Source: Microvirga pakistanensis (GTDB lineage Bacteria > Pseudomonadota > Alphaproteobacteria > Rhizobiales > Beijerinckiaceae). From it: a stretch of 32,964 nt of DNA. The notes beneath the pieces were generated by a model. It saw only the letters and a list, made by a program, of their open reading frames with translations, was not told where the DNA came from and made no database searches. The stretch spans positions 1 to 32,964 of the forward strand of contig NZ_SPJX01000330.1 in the NCBI RefSeq assembly GCF_004458765.1, given 5' to 3'. The translations under genes were made by a program, and so were the position numbers. Of this stretch, positions 16,961 to 25,222 are shown piece after piece. Every line of letters begins with the position of its first letter. The stretch's first letter is position 1.

Positions 16961-17121
16961 GGTGGTTATTAGAAAGGATGCGTCTCTATTCCGAGGCGCT
17001 TTCTGGCATCGATGATTTGACAGGCGAAGAACTGCTGCAACTGCAAGCCCGGGTGCAACTCTTGGAGAGCGAGATCGCTCGTCTGAAGGCTCTCGTCGAG
17101 GCGCTTCGGCCCCGCGGCTGA
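16957..17121 (+). CDS. Small coiled-coil protein of unknown function
   Basis: This 54-residue ORF has a perfect-looking AGGAGGG ribosome site 4 bases ahead of its ATG. Residues 20-50 (DDLTGEELLQLQARVQLLES and following) have leucine and charge spacing of a coiled coil. No domain can be named. The ATG overlaps the TGA of the frame-restored marR gene (ATGA), so both were probably one translationally coupled unit. It may be a small partner protein; nothing in the sequence shows with what. Confidence 0.6.
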   Translation: MRWLLERMRLYSEALSGIDDLTGEELLQLQARVQLLESEIARLKALVEALRPRG

Positions 17122-17802
17122 AACCTGGGTAGGGGCCGTCGGACTGAGGCTAGGCACTTTAAGGGAGGGACTGCTCATGGCTCTCCTGAGACGTAAGCGT
17201 TTGGTCCGCTTCGACACTCATGTGCAGACGTTTGTTCGGAAAGCCGGAACGTGAAAGATTGACCTATTCCGGACCATCCTAGGGTTGGGACACGTAGCTC
17301 ACGGAGTAATTGATCCCAGCTCCGTTTCCGATACCGCTTCCTTTGCTGAGAGGGTGCAAGGAGTTGCGCTCCCTTGTCTCACCTCCGTGTACTCGATCTG
17401 CACCGCACCGAGATGGCCCACCTACAAATCTGATCAAGTAATTTCTGCCGCCCGCTTTCCGCCTGGGCGTCGGCTAAACTTTGCATGCTTGGAGGCTCTG
17501 CCATCCAGACCAGTTTGGACAGGGGGCTACAATAGGCCTTAAGACTGCAACGCTCCTGGTCTCCCCCTTCCTTCGCCTGTCAAGCTGAAACGGGTAAGCA
17601 GATCGTGTTCCTCACGACCCGCATCGGTTGGGCGTGTGTCCGTCATGGCCCACCCTCCTGGCACACATCGGCATGAGTACGCAAATTGGCTGCCCCCTGC
17701 GCCACAATGAGCCTCAGATGGCTTGAACTCATGTCCGCAGGGACATGCCTCAGCGAAGGATGGTTGCGCGAGGCGGGACTGTAGGTGTGCGCGGAGCGGC
17801 TC
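17122..17802. other. Intergenic region with repeat copy A and a small hairpin
   Basis: Apart from the repeat at 17178-17275 this 681-base stretch has no gene I can support. A perfect hairpin lies at 17730-17747 (CATGTCC, loop GCAG, GGACATG), 56 bases beyond the stop of the minus-strand acetyltransferase. It lacks a T run and is at best a weak terminator. Base composition is less GC-rich and less codon-like than the neighbouring genes. Confidence 0.5.
17178..17275 (+). repeat. Degenerate ~97-base direct repeat, copy A
   Basis: Copy A aligns to 18405-18501 in the same orientation at roughly two thirds identity. The identical blocks are CTCCTGAGACGTAAGC near the left end and CCGGAACGTGA towards the right, closing with CGGACC. 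The two copies flank the acetyltransferase gene. A 25-codon ORF starting at 17177, preceded by AGGGAGGG, lies inside copy A but is not kept open with a start in copy B, so it is probably not a gene. Confidence 0.65.
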
Positions 17803-18285
17803 TCAAAGCGCTTGGAACATCACCAACGCATCGACGTAGCCGTGGACCGGATGGTGAAAGGCCAGAGGGAGCCGACCGACGATCTCAAAGCCGAGCTTTC
17901 GCCAGAGGCGCACCGCCCGCTCGTTGGTGCTCACCACGAAGTTGAACTGCATCCCCTGGTAACCGCGCGACCGGGCGTGCGCCAGGGCGTGCTCGCACAT
18001 CTGCCGCGCCACCCCACGCCCCGTAGCATCCGCACCCGTCATGAAGCCACAGTTGCAGACGTGACTGCCACCACCCGCTTGGTTCGGGCGCATGTAGTAG
18101 GTGCCGAGGATCGTTCCGCCTTCCTCGGCTATGAACGTCTCCTTGTCCGGGCCAAGCCAGTAAGCCAGCGCGTCCGTCTCGGTCATGTCCCGGTCAAACG
18201 CATAGGTCTCGCCAGCGCGAATGACCGGCTCGATGATCGACCAGATGGCGGGAGCGTCTTCGGGACGGGCGGTGCGAATATGCAT
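17803..18285 (-). CDS. GNAT-family N-acetyltransferase
   Basis: The protein has 160 residues and a full GNAT fold. The N-terminal MHIRTARPEDAPAIWSI is the typical first strand and helix. FMTGADATGRGVARQMCEHAL (near residues 80-100) is motif A, with the acetyl-CoA phosphate loop GRGVAR. NFVVSTNERAVRLWRKLGFEIVG is motif B. The family transfers acetyl from acetyl-CoA to amines; the substrate is not evident. It stands alone between two copies of a degenerate repeat. The ribosome site before the ATG is weak (GAGAGA). Confidence 0.92.
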   Translation of the reverse strand: MHIRTARPEDAPAIWSIIEPVIRAGETYAFDRDMTETDALAYWLGPDKETFIAEEGGTILGTYYMRPNQAGGGSHVCNCGFMTGADATGRGVARQMCEHALAHARSRGYQGMQFNFVVSTNERAVRLWRKLGFEIVGRLPLAFHHPVHGYVDALVMFQAL

Positions 18286-18882
18286 GCCGCACTAATAATC
18301 TCTCTCGATGTCCGGGTCACGCGAATATCCGCGTCTGCCCGTTTGGGTATGACCTAGGTAGCCGGCAGCCCGAACATTGCCGATCAGCCACGAACGACTG
18401 CAATTGGCACTCCTGAGACGTAAGCACTACTTCCGTTTCGTCACTTAAGAGCGAACGTTCGTCGAGCGTCCGGAACGTGAGTGTTTGACCCAAGGCGGAC
18501 CTACGTTCGCGGCTTGAGCCGCAAGCTTGGCCTCAGATCCTGGTATGGGTTAGTAGACCACCCACTCTGCATCTCGGAGCCTTCCCTCAGAATGTCTGCC
18601 TTGTCCCGTAGTTCATCTAAGGTCCTCTGAGATCCACACAGGGCAGGCCTTCAAGCAGGTGGCATGCCGGCGGGTTCCGCCTCGAGCCCTGGGGCGGTCT
18701 GGGACCCGCCCTGCCATCGTCGCGGCGGGCCGCCTGGGCGCAGCCACGCCAGAGGGGGCGTTGCTCTATCGGGCACGGGAGCGTGAATCGCCTTCCAGAG
18801 CCGGAATGGTCGCCCGCCGGTGATCCACACTCGACGCATCCAAAGCTGATCAGGGATGCTGTTTGAACAGGTTAGCAGCGGA
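18286..18882. other. Intergenic region with repeat copy B
   Basis: The 597 bases between the acetyltransferase start and the kinase stop contain repeat copy B (18405-18501). I see no other recognisable element. An open minus-strand frame at 18651-18899 is rich in Pro, Gly and Arg, has no clear ribosome site and overlaps the end of the kinase gene, so it is treated as chance. Confidence 0.5.
18405..18501 (+). repeat. Degenerate ~97-base direct repeat, copy B
   Basis: Copy B matches copy A at 17178-17275 in direct orientation, 1.23 kb apart. It shares the 16-base block CTCCTGAGACGTAAGC and the block CCGGAACGTGA, and ends in TTTGACCC...GCGGACC. The divergence between copies suggests an old family scattered in intergenic DNA, not a recent duplication. 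Confidence 0.65.
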
Positions 18883-18894
18883 TCACTCCGCTGC
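18875..18894 (-). terminator. Hairpin overlapping the end of the hybrid kinase gene
   Basis: GCAGCGGA, a four-base loop and TCCGCTGC form a perfect 8-base-pair stem that includes the kinase stop codon. Downstream on the minus strand the sequence is TAACCTGTTC, with few T, so termination is plausible but not certain. Confidence 0.35.
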
Positions 18895-21840
18895 ATCAAG
18901 TCGGGAACTGGAAACCGCCGAGGCCAAAGCGTGCGCCAGATCCTTTATGGCATAGGGCTTCACCAGCAGGACGGCCTTTTCCAGGTCTTGCTCGGCTGTA
19001 ACGGCATCATCCCCGGTTGCAAAGACGATTCCCATGCCAGGCCGATATTCCGAGGCCCGCCGAGCTAGTTCGACCCCGGAGAGATCTGGAAGCCCAACGT
19101 CGGTCACTAGAATGTCGACCGGATCTCCCTCTAGAGCCTTCAGGGCCGATTTCGCGTCAGCAGCCTGGACTACAGTATGGCCGAGTTCGGCCAGCATCTC
19201 AGATGTGCTGCTTCGGATCAGCTCATCGTCCTCGACCAGCAGAATGGTCCATCTTGTGATGCTTGCGACTTTTGCCGCCGTGGTTTGAGGGTGAGACGGT
19301 GACGATGCCGCGGCTTGGTTACGTTGCTGCTGATTGGCCAGCACATGACGGATCTTCCGCGCCAGGTCTTCCCGCGAATATGGCTTGGGCAGGAGCTCCA
19401 CCCCTGGATCAAGGCGCCCACCATGCACGATAGCATTCTCGGTGTAGCCGGAGGTGAACAGCACCGCGATGTGCGGCAGGCGGGCCCGTGCCTTGCGCGC
19501 CAGCTCGGGACTGCGCAGCGGGCCGGGCATGACCACGTCGGTGAACAGCAGGTCGATCTCGATCCCGCTCTCGATCACGGTCAGGGCGCTCATCGCATCG
19601 CGGGCCTTGAGCACGCGATAGCCCAGATCCGACAGCAGCGCGACCGCAGTCTCGCGCACGTCCTCGTCGTCCTCCACCACCAGGATGGTCTCTGTTCCGC
19701 CCCGCACAGGAGTGGTGCGTAGGTCGGTCAGCACGTCCTCCTGCTCGTGCACTCTCGGCAGATAGATCTTGACCGTCGTGCCTTGGCCGACCTCGCTGTA
19801 GATCTTGATGTGGCCGCCAGACTGCTTCACGAAGCCATACACCATGGAGAGGCCCAGTCCAGTGCCCTTGCCTTCCGGCTTGGTGCTGAAGAATGGATCG
19901 AATACCCGCTCCAGGATTTCGGGTGGAATGCCGCTTCCGGTATCTGTGACGGCGAGCATGACGTATTGGCCCGCGGTCACATCGTGCTGAAGGGCGTAGC
20001 GGTCGTCCAGCAGGGCATTGCCGGCCTCAATCGTGAGACGACCGCGCCCAGCCATAGCGTCGCGCGCATTGATGGCCAGGTTCAGAATGGCATTCTCGAT
20101 CTGACCCGGATCGACCTGCGTGTTCCACAGCCCGCCGGAGACCACCGTCTCTATCTCGATCTCCTCGCCCAACGCCCGGCGCAACATCTCATCCATGCCC
20201 TTGACGAAGCGGCCGACGTTCACGACCTTGGGCTCCAGCGGCTGGCGGCGGCCGAAGGCGAGGAGCTGGGAGGCGAGTTTGGACCCGCGCGAAACGCCAG
20301 CGAGCGCATTCTGCACCCGGGCCTCGGCCCGCTCGTTACCGGCGATATCCTTGGAAAGAAGCTGAAGGTTGCCGCTGATCACCTGAAGCAGGTTGTTGAA
20401 GTCATGGGCCACGCCGCCCGTGAGCTGGCCCAGTGCCTCCATCTTCTGCGATTGACGAAGCAGGGCCTCGACCTTCTCCCGTTCGGCGATGGCCTCTGTC
20501 ACACGCTGCTCAAGGGTGGCGTTGAATGCTTCGAGCGCCGCCCTGGCCCGAAGCTCCTGCTCGATGTTACGCGCCTCGATCACTGTGCCGATGGGCCGCC
20601 CAGCTTCGTTCCGGATCGGGCTGGCGGTGAAGGCCACGGGATAGAAGCTGCCATCCTTGTGGACGAAGACCTCTTCGCCTTGCTCCTGGTTATTTTCGGG
20701 CAGAGCCTGGTCAATGGGGCATTCGCACAGGGGGTAGGGCGTGCCATCGGGGCGGGTGTGATGGACGACGTCGTGAAGAGGACGGCCCTGTGTCTCCGCG
20801 AGCGTGTAGCCGGTTAACTCCTCGGCCGCCTTGTTCATGTAGACGCACTGCTGGCGGTCATCCATCATGAACACCGCCATCTTGGTGTTGTTCAAGATTG
20901 CATCAAGCCGGCGCGAGGTCTCAGCTAATTGCTCCTCGACACGTTTACGCTCGGTGATGTCGACCACGGTGCCGGGAAAGCGCCATGGCTTGCCTTCGTC
21001 ATCGTACAGGCACTCGCCCCGTGCATCGATCCAGAGGGTCGTGCCGTCCTTCTGGAGCAGGCGATACTCCTGCACGTACTTTTCGCCGGTCGCAATGGTG
21101 TGGTTGATCGCGTGGCCGATCCTTTCCCGGTCGTCGGGGTGGATACCAGCGACGTACTCTGCAAGCGACGTGCCGGCTTCTCCTTTCTCAGGATCGACCG
21201 AGAACATGGTCGCGAACCGCGCGTCCGAATAGAACGTATCGGTCTGGATGTGCCAGTCGAACGTGCCAACCATACCTGCCGCAGTGAGAGCATAGGACAG
21301 CCGTTCCTGGGTTTGTGTAAGTGCCCGCTGGGCCAGGATACGTTCTGTCGTCTCGATCACGACGGCGAGCACGCCCGCCGGCCGGCCGCTCTCGTCCAGG
21401 ACAGGGCTGTAATCCAGGTTCATCCAGACCTGCTCGGGAGCACCCTTGCGGTAGAGCGTAAGTTCCTGGTCCCGGTAAGACAAGGTGCCCCCGCTCAAGC
21501 CGACCTTCATCACGTTGTCGTTGAAGTCGGCGACCTCAGGCCAGCCCTCGCGCACCTTCGAGCCAAACAGGAGCGGGTGACGGCCGCCTGCAAAGCCCGA
21601 GTAGGCATCATTGTAGATCATGATGCCATCAGGTCCCCACAACAGGACAATGGGCACGGGCGAGCGCAGGAGGGTGCCGACTGTGGTCCTCAGGCTCTGC
21701 GGCCAGGCTGAGATTGGCCCGAGCGATGTCTGCGACCAGTCATAGCCCCGCGTGCGCTGGCCCATCTCGCTGTTGTCCAGGAAGTCGAGATTGGCTGCGT
21801 CTGCCATCTCGGCTGACGGGATGGTTGAGATCATTGACAT
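18883..21840 (-). CDS. Hybrid sensor histidine kinase with three PAS and two receiver domains
   Basis: The protein has 985 residues and no convincing membrane segment, so it is probably cytosolic. Residues about 30-170 form a PAS-like input unit opening with RGYDWSQTSLGP. Residues 180-300 are a second PAS with IHPDDRE and a C-terminal motif ending DITERKR. Residues 310-430 are a third PAS. The dimerisation domain has the phosphorylatable His 479 in GGVAHDFNNLLQ. The ATPase domain shows NLAINARDAM (N box), DTGSGIPP and GKGTGLGLSMVYG. Receiver 1 (about 716-835) has Asp 768 in FTDVVMPG; receiver 2 (about 864-975) has Asp 914 in VTDVGLP. No response regulator gene is adjacent, so output must go to a distant partner. 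Confidence 0.93.
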   Translation of the reverse strand: MSMISTIPSAEMADAANLDFLDNSEMGQRTRGYDWSQTSLGPISAWPQSLRTTVGTLLRSPVPIVLLWGPDGIMIYNDAYSGFAGGRHPLLFGSKVREGWPEVADFNDNVMKVGLSGGTLSYRDQELTLYRKGAPEQVWMNLDYSPVLDESGRPAGVLAVVIETTERILAQRALTQTQERLSYALTAAGMVGTFDWHIQTDTFYSDARFATMFSVDPEKGEAGTSLAEYVAGIHPDDRERIGHAINHTIATGEKYVQEYRLLQKDGTTLWIDARGECLYDDEGKPWRFPGTVVDITERKRVEEQLAETSRRLDAILNNTKMAVFMMDDRQQCVYMNKAAEELTGYTLAETQGRPLHDVVHHTRPDGTPYPLCECPIDQALPENNQEQGEEVFVHKDGSFYPVAFTASPIRNEAGRPIGTVIEARNIEQELRARAALEAFNATLEQRVTEAIAEREKVEALLRQSQKMEALGQLTGGVAHDFNNLLQVISGNLQLLSKDIAGNERAEARVQNALAGVSRGSKLASQLLAFGRRQPLEPKVVNVGRFVKGMDEMLRRALGEEIEIETVVSGGLWNTQVDPGQIENAILNLAINARDAMAGRGRLTIEAGNALLDDRYALQHDVTAGQYVMLAVTDTGSGIPPEILERVFDPFFSTKPEGKGTGLGLSMVYGFVKQSGGHIKIYSEVGQGTTVKIYLPRVHEQEDVLTDLRTTPVRGGTETILVVEDDEDVRETAVALLSDLGYRVLKARDAMSALTVIESGIEIDLLFTDVVMPGPLRSPELARKARARLPHIAVLFTSGYTENAIVHGGRLDPGVELLPKPYSREDLARKIRHVLANQQQRNQAAASSPSHPQTTAAKVASITRWTILLVEDDELIRSSTSEMLAELGHTVVQAADAKSALKALEGDPVDILVTDVGLPDLSGVELARRASEYRPGMGIVFATGDDAVTAEQDLEKAVLLVKPYAIKDLAHALASAVSSSRLDAAE

Positions 21841-22082
21841 TGAGGCGGGTACCCGATGGCCAAATTCGGCGCATAATTATGGTTCAGCCTCCGCCTTGAC
21901 AAGAGCTTGACGATATCTCCGGTTTCGCCAGGAACTCCGCAGAATAGCCTTCCCGCTGTGGAATTTGCCTCGCCCGGGCTGCACGTTGCAGGTTGACGAA
22001 ACTGTTGATGAGCAGACCAGGATAGAATGGCTTAGTGACCCCCAAATCGTTATCTTGTTGCGAGCTGGAGCGCGAGGATTGA

Positions 22083-22211
22083 ATGAATGATGAGTTCGAC
22101 ACCGAGCAGAAAGGCCAAGCGCCAGAGCCTAGCCTTGAACGCTATTCTATACCCGGCTCGCTGCAAAATTTGCTTGTGAACCGTCGCGGTTTGGGTGTTG
22201 AGCGGCTGTGA
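22083..22211 (+). CDS. Possible 42-residue protein
   Basis: An ORF of 42 codons starts at ATG 22083 with GAGG about 6 bases upstream and ends at TGA 22209-22211. The composition is protein-like (acidic N-terminus MNDEFDTEQK, then SIPGSLQNLLVNRRG). It lies in the gap upstream of the kinase gene, transcribed away from it. No family is recognised. Its length alone could arise by chance. Confidence 0.35.
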   Translation: MNDEFDTEQKGQAPEPSLERYSIPGSLQNLLVNRRGLGVERL

Positions 22212-22234
22212 CCCCAGAACGTCTCATAATGATA

Positions 22235-22528
22235 CTACTCGGACTTGAGGGTTAAGTCGGCTTTGGCGGTAAAAGCCGACGTCCAGCCCAGGGCATGGTT
22301 TGATCCAAGAGGCACTGCAGGGCGCCCCTGGGCTCGTGGCAGATTTTCCACCATTCCGTCCGAGCTTGTTGCCAGCGGAACGGGTGCGGTCGCCCGGCCA
22401 ACCCACGGTTCACATGCTTTGGGGCTGGATGGCTCAATGTCGCCACCAATCCGCTTCATCGCATCGCGGTGGCGTGCCGCGGCGACGATCGGATCTGGTA
22501 CTGGCGGTTTCTTGCGGTTGGATGTCAT
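22235..22528 (-). CDS. Hypothetical small protein
   Basis: This is a 97-residue reading starting at ATG 22528, preceded by GAGGG about 5 bases upstream; the open frame continues upstream to 22753 without a better site. The first third (KKPPVPDPIVAAARHRDAMK) has the look of a charged helix, while the rest is low in hydrophobic residues. No domain can be named. It lies between the kinase and a tRNA fragment. Confidence 0.35.
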   Translation of the reverse strand: MTSNRKKPPVPDPIVAAARHRDAMKRIGGDIEPSSPKACEPWVGRATAPVPLATSSDGMVENLPRAQGRPAVPLGSNHALGWTSAFTAKADLTLKSE

Positions 22529-22746
22529 GGGTCCCTCAGCCTTCCGCACCTTCTGCATGCCGTCGGCATGCCGCTTGTTGAACGTCCGGGGGATGGAGTA
22601 GGGGGCGCCATGACCACTCCGGTAATCACATGGTAAGCACGCGATCAGCAATGACCACTCAGGATCGGACGCAATAGGCAACGAAAACCCCTGTGCGCCA
22701 GGAGTTCGTGACACACGATGCATCACACGCCGAAGATTTGAACGGA

Positions 22747-22802
22747 ATAGCACCTAACTTTCAATCAGAGGGTCCTGGGTTCGAGTCCGGGCGCGCTCAC
22801 CA
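22747..22802 (+). other. 3' fragment of a tRNA gene (CCA-ended), possible attachment-site scar
   Basis: The stretch reads like the last 55 bases of a tRNA. TAGCACC is the end of the D-arm side, CTTTCAAT sits at the anticodon loop, and GGTCCTGGG, TTCGAGT and CCGGG make the variable and T arm. GCGCTCACCA ends it with an encoded CCA at 22800-22802. The anticodon stem is mispaired and no matching acceptor 5' strand (TGAGCGC) is present upstream, so it is not a functional tRNA. The closest form I recall is a tRNA-Lys with TTT anticodon; here the triplet reads TTC. Such 3' halves are left when elements integrate into tRNA genes. Confidence 0.6.
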
Positions 22803-22885
22803 ATACCTTCAAAGGGTTACCGGCATCTGCCCTTTGAGCTGTCTTCGCCCAGGGAGCCAATAGGTAGCCGGACGCCGCGTTAGAT

Positions 22886-23989
22886 TTAGCGCGGTCGGAC
22901 TCGACTCGGACCGACCACGTCAGCCCGCACCGTGGACGTGCCCGGATCTGTCCGCTCCGGCGCCGGAGCATCGTAGATGATCAGCAGGGCGCCCGCGCCG
23001 GCCTCAGGCCAGAGCTCAATCCCTTCCGGGTGATCCATATGCAGCAGGTAGGGCAGCTCGGCCACTGTCTCGATGCGCTCTGGAGCGATGACACCAGAGG
23101 CTTTATCATGCGCCGCGTCCCGCCACCGCAGGACAAAGGCCGGACCCTCCAGGGACATGGTCGGCCCCACCAGCAGCAGAAGATCATCTCCGTCAAAGCG
23201 CATGTCGCGGATCCCCAGACCCCGAGTGTCGAGCAGGTGCTTGCGGTAGCGCCGCTCGCCATCGATCCGGCGCGCCTTCAGCCGATTGGGCGCCTTCTGC
23301 TTCACCTCGAGATCAAGAACGACGGCGTGCCCGCGAAGCACAGGCCCACGGAGCCCAAGCCAGACCCGGTTTCCATGCACCGCCAGACCCTCAACATCGA
23401 AGCCGTTCTCTTTCGACGGGATGTCCAGAAAAGGGCCGAGGTGCGGGTCGGCCGCAAGCCACCGCTCCAGGGCGCTCTGCTTCTTGCTCAGCTTGAACCA
23501 AGCAGCTTGTCGCTCCCCGTCTGATTGGGCAAGGGAGAAGAGCCCTGGTGCCTCTTCCACCAGAGGAATGCGGCCGAGGAAGTAGCGGTTCGGCTCGCGT
23601 TCGATCTCCTCCATATTTTGAAGTGCTTTGGTCCGGTCGTTCTCATCGCGCTTGGGCTTGGAGCGCCTGAGCGAGTGGGAGCCGACGATCCAGAGAAAGC
23701 CGTCCGCCGCACAGAGGCCTTCGATGTCCATCTCGCCATCGGCACCGACAGGCAGGTCGACCAGAGCATCCAGGATAAAATGCCGATGGTCGCCGAAGCT
23801 GCCATCGTCCAAGCGCCGGAGACGTTCGACGCTTGCGGTCTCGTCGCAGGCGAGAAAGAGACAATCGCCGATGCGCGTGACGGCGGAGAGATCTTTGAGG
23901 AACGGATCCTTGATGTGCCGGATCGGCTGCCAATCGGAGAAGGTGAGAGGAACCTGGGCGATGGTTTCTGCGATGCTGGTGTCAGACAC
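22886..23989 (-). CDS. DUF3616-like protein of unknown function
   Basis: The 367-residue product resembles the DUF3616 family: LSAVTRIGDCLFLACDETAS near the start, MDIEGLCAADGFLWIVGSHSLRR, then FDVEGLAVHGNRVWLGLRGPVLRGHAVVLDL, and DHPEGIEL near the end. The repeated D-x-EGL-x-G-x-xW pattern suggests a beta-propeller. No signal peptide is seen from this start. GTG at 23989 is preferred because AGGAG lies 5 bases upstream; an in-frame ATG at 24052 would add 21 residues without a clear ribosome site. It is not close enough to neighbours to suggest an operon. The function of the family is not established. Confidence 0.8.
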   Translation of the reverse strand: MSDTSIAETIAQVPLTFSDWQPIRHIKDPFLKDLSAVTRIGDCLFLACDETASVERLRRLDDGSFGDHRHFILDALVDLPVGADGEMDIEGLCAADGFLWIVGSHSLRRSKPKRDENDRTKALQNMEEIEREPNRYFLGRIPLVEEAPGLFSLAQSDGERQAAWFKLSKKQSALERWLAADPHLGPFLDIPSKENGFDVEGLAVHGNRVWLGLRGPVLRGHAVVLDLEVKQKAPNRLKARRIDGERRYRKHLLDTRGLGIRDMRFDGDDLLLLVGPTMSLEGPAFVLRWRDAAHDKASGVIAPERIETVAELPYLLHMDHPEGIELWPEAGAGALLIIYDAPAPERTDPGTSTVRADVVGPSRVRPR

Positions 23990-24312
23990 GATGGCTCCTG
24001 GGACGGTGGTGCTGAAGCAACAACGCACGAGCTTGCATCGGAGACCCGCCACCCAGAGGCTTGGTCAGGTAGGCAGGCCAAAGCGGACAGTGGGGGAGAA
24101 CGGCAGATTTCCGGGTGTGACCCAGAGCGGCTCTGTCGCGATTGCGGTCCAGCGAGCCTGTGCTGACCGGGTGTCATAGGGGAGGGGGCACCTCGTGTTC
24201 GGGAGTCCTGGCCATGCGTCGGCGCTCAGATGAGCGCCGGCGGTTTGATCCAGTTGCACGGCGCTGCCGGATCTGCTTTCTCCTGGCGGAAACGGGGCGG
24301 CGAGGCGCGCCC
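23990..24312. other. Intergenic region with a perfect hairpin
   Basis: No gene is supported in these 323 bases. CGGCGCTC, loop AGAT and GAGCGCCG form an 8-base-pair hairpin at 24220-24239, about 75 bases beyond the stop of the minus-strand transglycosylase. It has no T run; it may mark the end of that transcript. Confidence 0.4.
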
Positions 24313-25134
24313 TCAGCGTCTTGCGGACGGTCCATCTGCTCCATCGATCTGCTGACCGATCAGCGCAATGGCCCTCTGATAGACCGAAGCGGCATTCCAG
24401 GCCTGAATCGCGCCGAAGTTGGGCTCTCCCGGTTGGTAGCCTGCGCCCGCACGCCAGCCATGAGCCCTGAGGAAATTGGCCGTTGAGGCGAGCGCGTTGG
24501 CTGCGTTGTTGAGATCGCCCCCAGTGCCGTAGTTCAGGATGCTCTTGGGCAGGAACTGGGTCTGGCCGATCTCGCCGTGCATGGAGCCTCGCGTGCCGGC
24601 CGAGAGAATACCGCGGTCGATCAGGGTCAGGGTGGCGTAGAGCTGGTCGGTGAAGAAGGCCGACCGACGGCAATCATAGGCGAGGGTCGCCACCGCCGAC
24701 AGGGTGTTCTGGTTCCCACGCTGCCGCCCGAACGCCGTCTCCATGCCCCAGATGGCCAGGAGCGGCCCCGGCGGGACGCCGTAGCGTTGCTCAAGGGATG
24801 CGAAGAGGGCCGCATTCGATTGCTTGAGCGAACGCCCCCGCGCCACAATAGTCGAGCCGCCCCGCTTGGCGAGAAACTGATCAAGCGACAAGCGGAAGCT
24901 CCGCTGGCCCCGGTCGGCTTTGATGGTTGTCGTCGCGTAGTTTGCTCCCATGAGGGCTGCGACCGTCGAGGCGCTGACACCCCTTGCCCTCGCCTCATCG
25001 GCGAACTGCTGCTTCCATGTTTCGAAGCCCGCCGCCGTGTTGCCACATTGTGCGGCACCCGCTGCGGTGGCCATCCCCAGGAGTGACACCAAGGCTGCCA
25101 TAGCAACGATCCTGAACTGCTCAGCTGTGATCAT
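24313..25134 (-). CDS. Lytic murein transglycosylase, MltB type
   Basis: This 273-residue secreted enzyme has a Sec signal at residues 1-28 (AMAALVSLLGMATAAGAA, cleavage near Ala-Ala/Gln). The N-terminal helical part (FETWKQQFADEARARGVSAS) and the catalytic domain, with Glu 132 in IWGMETAFGRQRG, match the SLT family 3/MltB group; EIGQTQFLPKSIL follows as the conserved second motif. It cleaves peptidoglycan between MurNAc and GlcNAc, leaving anhydro-MurNAc. The start at 25134 is chosen for AAAGGAG upstream and the complete signal peptide. A C-terminal peptidoglycan-binding domain, common in relatives, is absent. It lies 88 bases after the upstream secreted protein and is probably co-transcribed. 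Confidence 0.9.
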   Translation of the reverse strand: MITAEQFRIVAMAALVSLLGMATAAGAAQCGNTAAGFETWKQQFADEARARGVSASTVAALMGANYATTTIKADRGQRSFRLSLDQFLAKRGGSTIVARGRSLKQSNAALFASLEQRYGVPPGPLLAIWGMETAFGRQRGNQNTLSAVATLAYDCRRSAFFTDQLYATLTLIDRGILSAGTRGSMHGEIGQTQFLPKSILNYGTGGDLNNAANALASTANFLRAHGWRAGAGYQPGEPNFGAIQAWNAASVYQRAIALIGQQIDGADGPSARR

Positions 25135-25222
25135 TCGGAGCTCCTTTCCCATGCCTCGAAGCGAACGAAAGGCCGGCGCACTGTCTTGGCCATGAAGGGA
25201 TATGACTGGCGCGGGATGGCTT

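Noticed and set aside
17177..17254. 25-codon ORF with a strong AGGGAGGG ribosome site
   Set aside because: It lies inside repeat copy A, and the start codon is not present in copy B, so selection for coding is unlikely.
19747..20817. 356-codon plus-strand open frame
   Set aside because: It is antisense to the kinase and ATPase domains of the hybrid histidine kinase.
22710..22802. Complete functional tRNA gene
   Set aside because: No 5' acceptor strand pairs with GCGCTCA and the anticodon stem is mispaired; only a 3' fragment is supported.
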